From: Magicicada septendecula
Taxonomy: Eukaryota > Arthropoda > Insecta > Hemiptera > Cicadidae
Reading direction: 5' to 3'
DNA length: 64,000 nucleotides
Assembly (NCBI GenBank): GCA_034769895.1
Contig: JAWRYS010001480.1
Location: 123,499-187,498 of the forward strand
A program made the translations under genes and the position numbers. This document shows positions 60,986 to 64,000 of this stretch, piece by piece. The notes below the pieces were generated by a model, which saw nothing but the letters and a program-made list of their open reading frames with translations, did not search any database and was not told the origin of the DNA. Numbering within the stretch: position 1 is the first letter of the stretch; each line of letters opens with the position of its first letter.

Positions 60986-63757
60986 GCCTAATATGGGGAG
61001 GTTTTCGTAGATTCAGCCTAAATAGAGGAATATTTTGAAATTTTGCGTCTATTGCTTTTAAATATATATTAGATGGTATTGTGATGTATTTCAATCCAGC
61101 TTTACCATTAGTTTTTTAAGTATTGACAAATTAACAAAAACATGAGATCTCCCCATATTGGGAACAGGGTGTCCCTAATATAGGGAGGTAAGTGTTCTCA
61201 ATATGGGGTAATGTTTTATAATGGTAAAATTTCGATTATGAATATTTTTTTTTATTTTAATGGTTTTTTATTCTCTTTTATTTGAAAATTTGTAGCATGC
61301 AATACAATAACATCATTCTAGACTAAGTTATAAATTAAAGATAAATATTTCATAATTATGATTTTAATTTGGAAAATAAAATATAATTAAATACATGATA
61401 ATACACACTTCAAGTAAAATAATAACGGAAATAAAAAATTAACACATTCTCATTAAAAAAAAGAACTAATAAAGGTGGAACATAATGTTTATAATTTACA
61501 TTTGAAACAAATGAACACTTCATTCTCGGAATCAGCGCAAAGACTGTGACTCCACTTGAAACATTTGCTGCATCGTATCCAGTCCTCCCCATTGTGGTCC
61601 TCGGAAAATAACCCAGCACAATAAATACATTCTGCATCGTCGTTATCTTCAGAGAGGTCTAAATCGCTACCAGAATCATCAATCTGAACATCGAAATCAC
61701 TGTCAGAATCAGAGCTACTGGCTTTCGGAATCTTGTTTTTGGGAGCGTTTGAATGTGACGTAAGAGAAGTCCTCTTTCTTATTTTACGGGATTGACTTGT
61801 TTTCTTGTTTTCTGATTTGGATGCGAATAGTTTCTTCTTGAATCTCTCTTCTTTCTTTTTTTCTGCTTCTTCTTTCTTCTTGAGTGAACTTTCCAATAAA
61901 TTCTTGTATGGTGAACCAGTTATCAGCTCCGCGGAGCCTGACCTAGATGTACGAGGTTTCCTCCCAGATCTGGCAGAGGATTAACATGTAACGCACGAAC
62001 ACGTCCTTTTTGTAAAGGAAAATTTCCGGCAGTTCCTGATGGCCCTGGTTGATTTACATCAAGTGTATTAGAAGGTAGGTCAGTAGAATTTCCATTTGTC
62101 GGTGATTGCTCAGCTTGTGTACAACTTGCTTCTTCGGAGAATGGAAAATCGTGATAACGGAATTTATTTCGGTCACATGGATAAAGACCTGCTTTCTTGA
62201 ATCTACTAGCAGCTACCTCAGCAGTTGCTGCCTTGAGGTAAGCTTTACCAAACAATTCCCCAATCTGGTACACTGTAACAACGTGTCCAGGATGGTTTCT
62301 AAGCCACTGCTCAATTTCTTGGGCATAATAAGTTTTTAATGGTGACATAAACGATAGATCAAGAGGCTGCATTTTATTTGTAGCAAGAGGTGGAATGCAC
62401 AGAATATTAACATGATTCTCTCTCCCCAGATTAATCACTTCTAAATTTCTTGTATGTGAAAAATGCCCATCTAGAACAAGGACAACTGGGTCATCCATAG
62501 TTGGCTTCACATGTTTCATAAAATGGCGAAACCATAAAGTGGAAGTTTCTGTCTGTATCCACCCAGATGGATGGCATGCAAAAATTGATGCAGGAGGCAT
62601 TCTGTCCATTAATTCTGGTTTCATATTTTTCCTTGGAAAAATAATTAGGGGTGGAACATAATGTCCAATTGCATTGGTGCAAGTAACAACAGTAGTTAGA
62701 CAATCCCTTTCAGCTGACTGAAGGCCACATATTTGTCATTTACCCTTTAAGCCAATTATTTTTGTGTGCTTGTGTTGCACGACAGTGACCCCCGTTTCAT
62801 CACAATTATATAAACGATTGGGGCTGTGCTTAATGATTTCCATTGCTGGTTCAAAGAAATTAAAAAACCGGGCAACAGCCTCTGAGGTAAATGATTTGGC
62901 TCTAGAAAATGAAAGACCCTGTGGAGTTCGAATAGACAGTTGAGGATTTCGGAGTAAGAAATGTTTAACCCATTTTCTCCCAGCTGACTCATTTTCTTTG
63001 GAGAAAGGGGTTTTAATTCCATTTTTTAATGCTAATTGAAATGCAAGCCTTCTTGCATCATTTTGGGACAAACAAAAAAAACGCTATTCCATTTGTAGGC
63101 AATAATGTGCAAGGTCCATTTCAATATCAACTGCCATTGTAGGCTTTATCCCCAACTTTGTAGTAATCAGCTCATTAGATTCTTTATCAGAATTCGAAAC
63201 ATACCTCTCTAAAGTAGTCTGCGGTACACAAAAAACACAAGACGCTTTGTAGGACCCCATTTCCTTATTTTTAAAAGCATTTATAGCCGCCTTCATCTGG
63301 TCTGGATCCCATTGTTTCCTCTTTGGAGGCATCTGAAAAATAATAAAATTACGCACAGTTAATATTGAGTATAATATAGACTACAACATTTGGTAATATG
63401 GTGACAGTTCAAATATTTTCTAGATTTGAATAGGCCTAACATAATATTCTGTATGAATTTTTAAAAGAAGCTACGTATCAGATTCAATTTGACTGTATTT
63501 TAAATTTCCTGCAATATAATAAATGAATCTTATTGCCATGTAAAAAATGTACATTACAATGCCCAATACAACATTTCATCTTTGGCTTCGTTATTTTTTC
63601 CAGTTTAATGGCTTAATTGAATGAATGTTATGTAATTTCATATTTTATAACAATGTTTACAAGTCAAAAAATTTATTTGAAAAATACATTCTAATAATGA
63701 ATGCTCCTAATATGGGGAGCCCCATATTAGCGACAGGTTATCTCCCCATAATAGGCA
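60985..63757 (-). mobile_element. pogo/Tigger-like element
   Basis: The ends TGCCTAATATGGGGAG (60985-61000) and, reverse complemented, TGCCTATTATGGGGAG (63742-63757) match at 15 of 16 bases. Additional copies of the CTCCCCATATTAGG motif lie inside both ends. The gene inside is on the minus strand. A TA target duplication is not evident, so the exact edges are uncertain. Confidence 0.75.
61489..63332 (-). pseudogene. pogo-type transposase with C-terminal PHD-like finger
   Basis: The start MPPKRKQWDPDQMKAAINAF (ATG 63332) directly follows a splice-acceptor-like TTTTTCAG. Order: psq-type HTH (KASCVFCVPQTTLERYV), CENPB/Tc5-type HTH (RKWVKHFLLRNPQLSIRTPQ), DDE core (NCDETGVTVV, VLVLDGHFSH, IPPLATNKMQPLDLSFMSPL), linker, lysine-rich and Ser/Asp-rich stretch, then a PHD-like C4HC3 finger (CIYC, CSKC, H, C, CFKC) at 61640-61495. 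In-frame TAG at 63084-63086 and TGA at 62736-62738, plus a frameshift near 61965, inactivate it. PHD fingers read histone tails; here the finger could direct integration. Confidence 0.88.
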
Positions 63758-63795
63758 CACAACATTTCATACAAAAGTTTTATTATTCTTGTAAC
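63758..63795. other. Short spacer
   Basis: Sequence between the pogo right end and the next hAT-like end. Confidence 0.4.
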
Positions 63796-64000
63796 CAGTG
63801 GCGGCTCGTACAAGGAGGGCAAAAGGGCGCAGCCCTCCCACTAAATTTGCAAATTACACTTGTCAATAATATAACTATAATGTGTAGTATTCTTATTAAA
63901 AGATATTTTTGGGGCGACTAATAGCGATCACCTGATGTTTTCAGCATGGCCCCGCAGCCGGGACGGTTTCGCTGTCGTCCTCCCTGCATAGGCCGATCTT
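63796..64000 (+). mobile_element. Left end of another hAT-like element (continues off window)
   Basis: CAGTGGCGGCTCGTAC at 63796 resembles the CAGTGGCGGC-type termini of animal hAT elements. Nothing further can be tested because the element leaves the window. Confidence 0.4.

Overview
The window looks like insect genomic DNA, probably from a large, repeat-rich hemimetabolous genome. The evidence is an AT-rich background with long CA microsatellites, the mix of element families (Penelope-like, Harbinger, Merlin, hAT, pogo, several non-LTR families, Ty3/Gypsy, a tRNA-derived SINE), and a gypsy primer-binding site that fits insect initiator-Met tRNA. The species cannot be named from this sequence. 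I see no convincing host protein-coding gene. Nearly everything that can be identified is a transposable element or a fragment of one.

Layout. 1-2324: part of a PIF/Harbinger element (transposase exons on the minus strand, a MADF-partner-like exon on the plus strand). 2413-3265: decayed LINE. 3411-4341: possible short hAT-like element with remnants inside. 4647-33049: a nested stack that can be resolved by matching target-site duplications. The outer hAT-ended element (8-bp TSD CTATACAG) holds a LINE fragment. That fragment is split by an unidentified 26-kb insertion (6-bp match AGGTTA). Inside the insertion is a tandem Penelope-like array (12-bp TSD), and the second Penelope ORF is split by a tandem Ty3/Gypsy array LTR-internal-LTR-internal-LTR (4-bp TSD GGTT). 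33976-34830: decayed Merlin transposase. 36354-37840: 5'-truncated LINE with a 15-bp TSD. 40097-42902: a complete but mutated hAT element. 43007-43790: inverted fragments of a second Penelope family with a hammerhead-like motif. 46443-49710: LTR element with gag and protease only. 50747-58215: a 7.5-kb LTR element with a tRNA-Lys primer site and one unrecognised coiled-coil ORF. 58222-58660: decayed FLYWCH/MULE-like sequence. 60768-60985: SINE. 60985-63757: pogo element with a C-terminal PHD-like finger and subterminal binding-site-like repeats. 63796-64000: start of another hAT-like element.

How the parts work. The intact-looking coding units are the first Penelope ORF (RT plus GIY-YIG endonuclease, with hammerhead ribozymes in its terminal repeats) and the gag of the right-hand gypsy copy, which is followed by a canonical -1 slippery site into pol. 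Both gypsy copies share the same integrase frameshift, so the tandem probably derives from one defective parent. The two other LTR elements lack polymerase and would depend on enzymes supplied in trans. The most noteworthy items are the readable insertion chronology at 4.6-33 kb, the Penelope ribozymes, the tandem gypsy array, the tRNA-Lys LTR element with an orphan ORF, and the pogo-PHD element with its palindromic end repeats.
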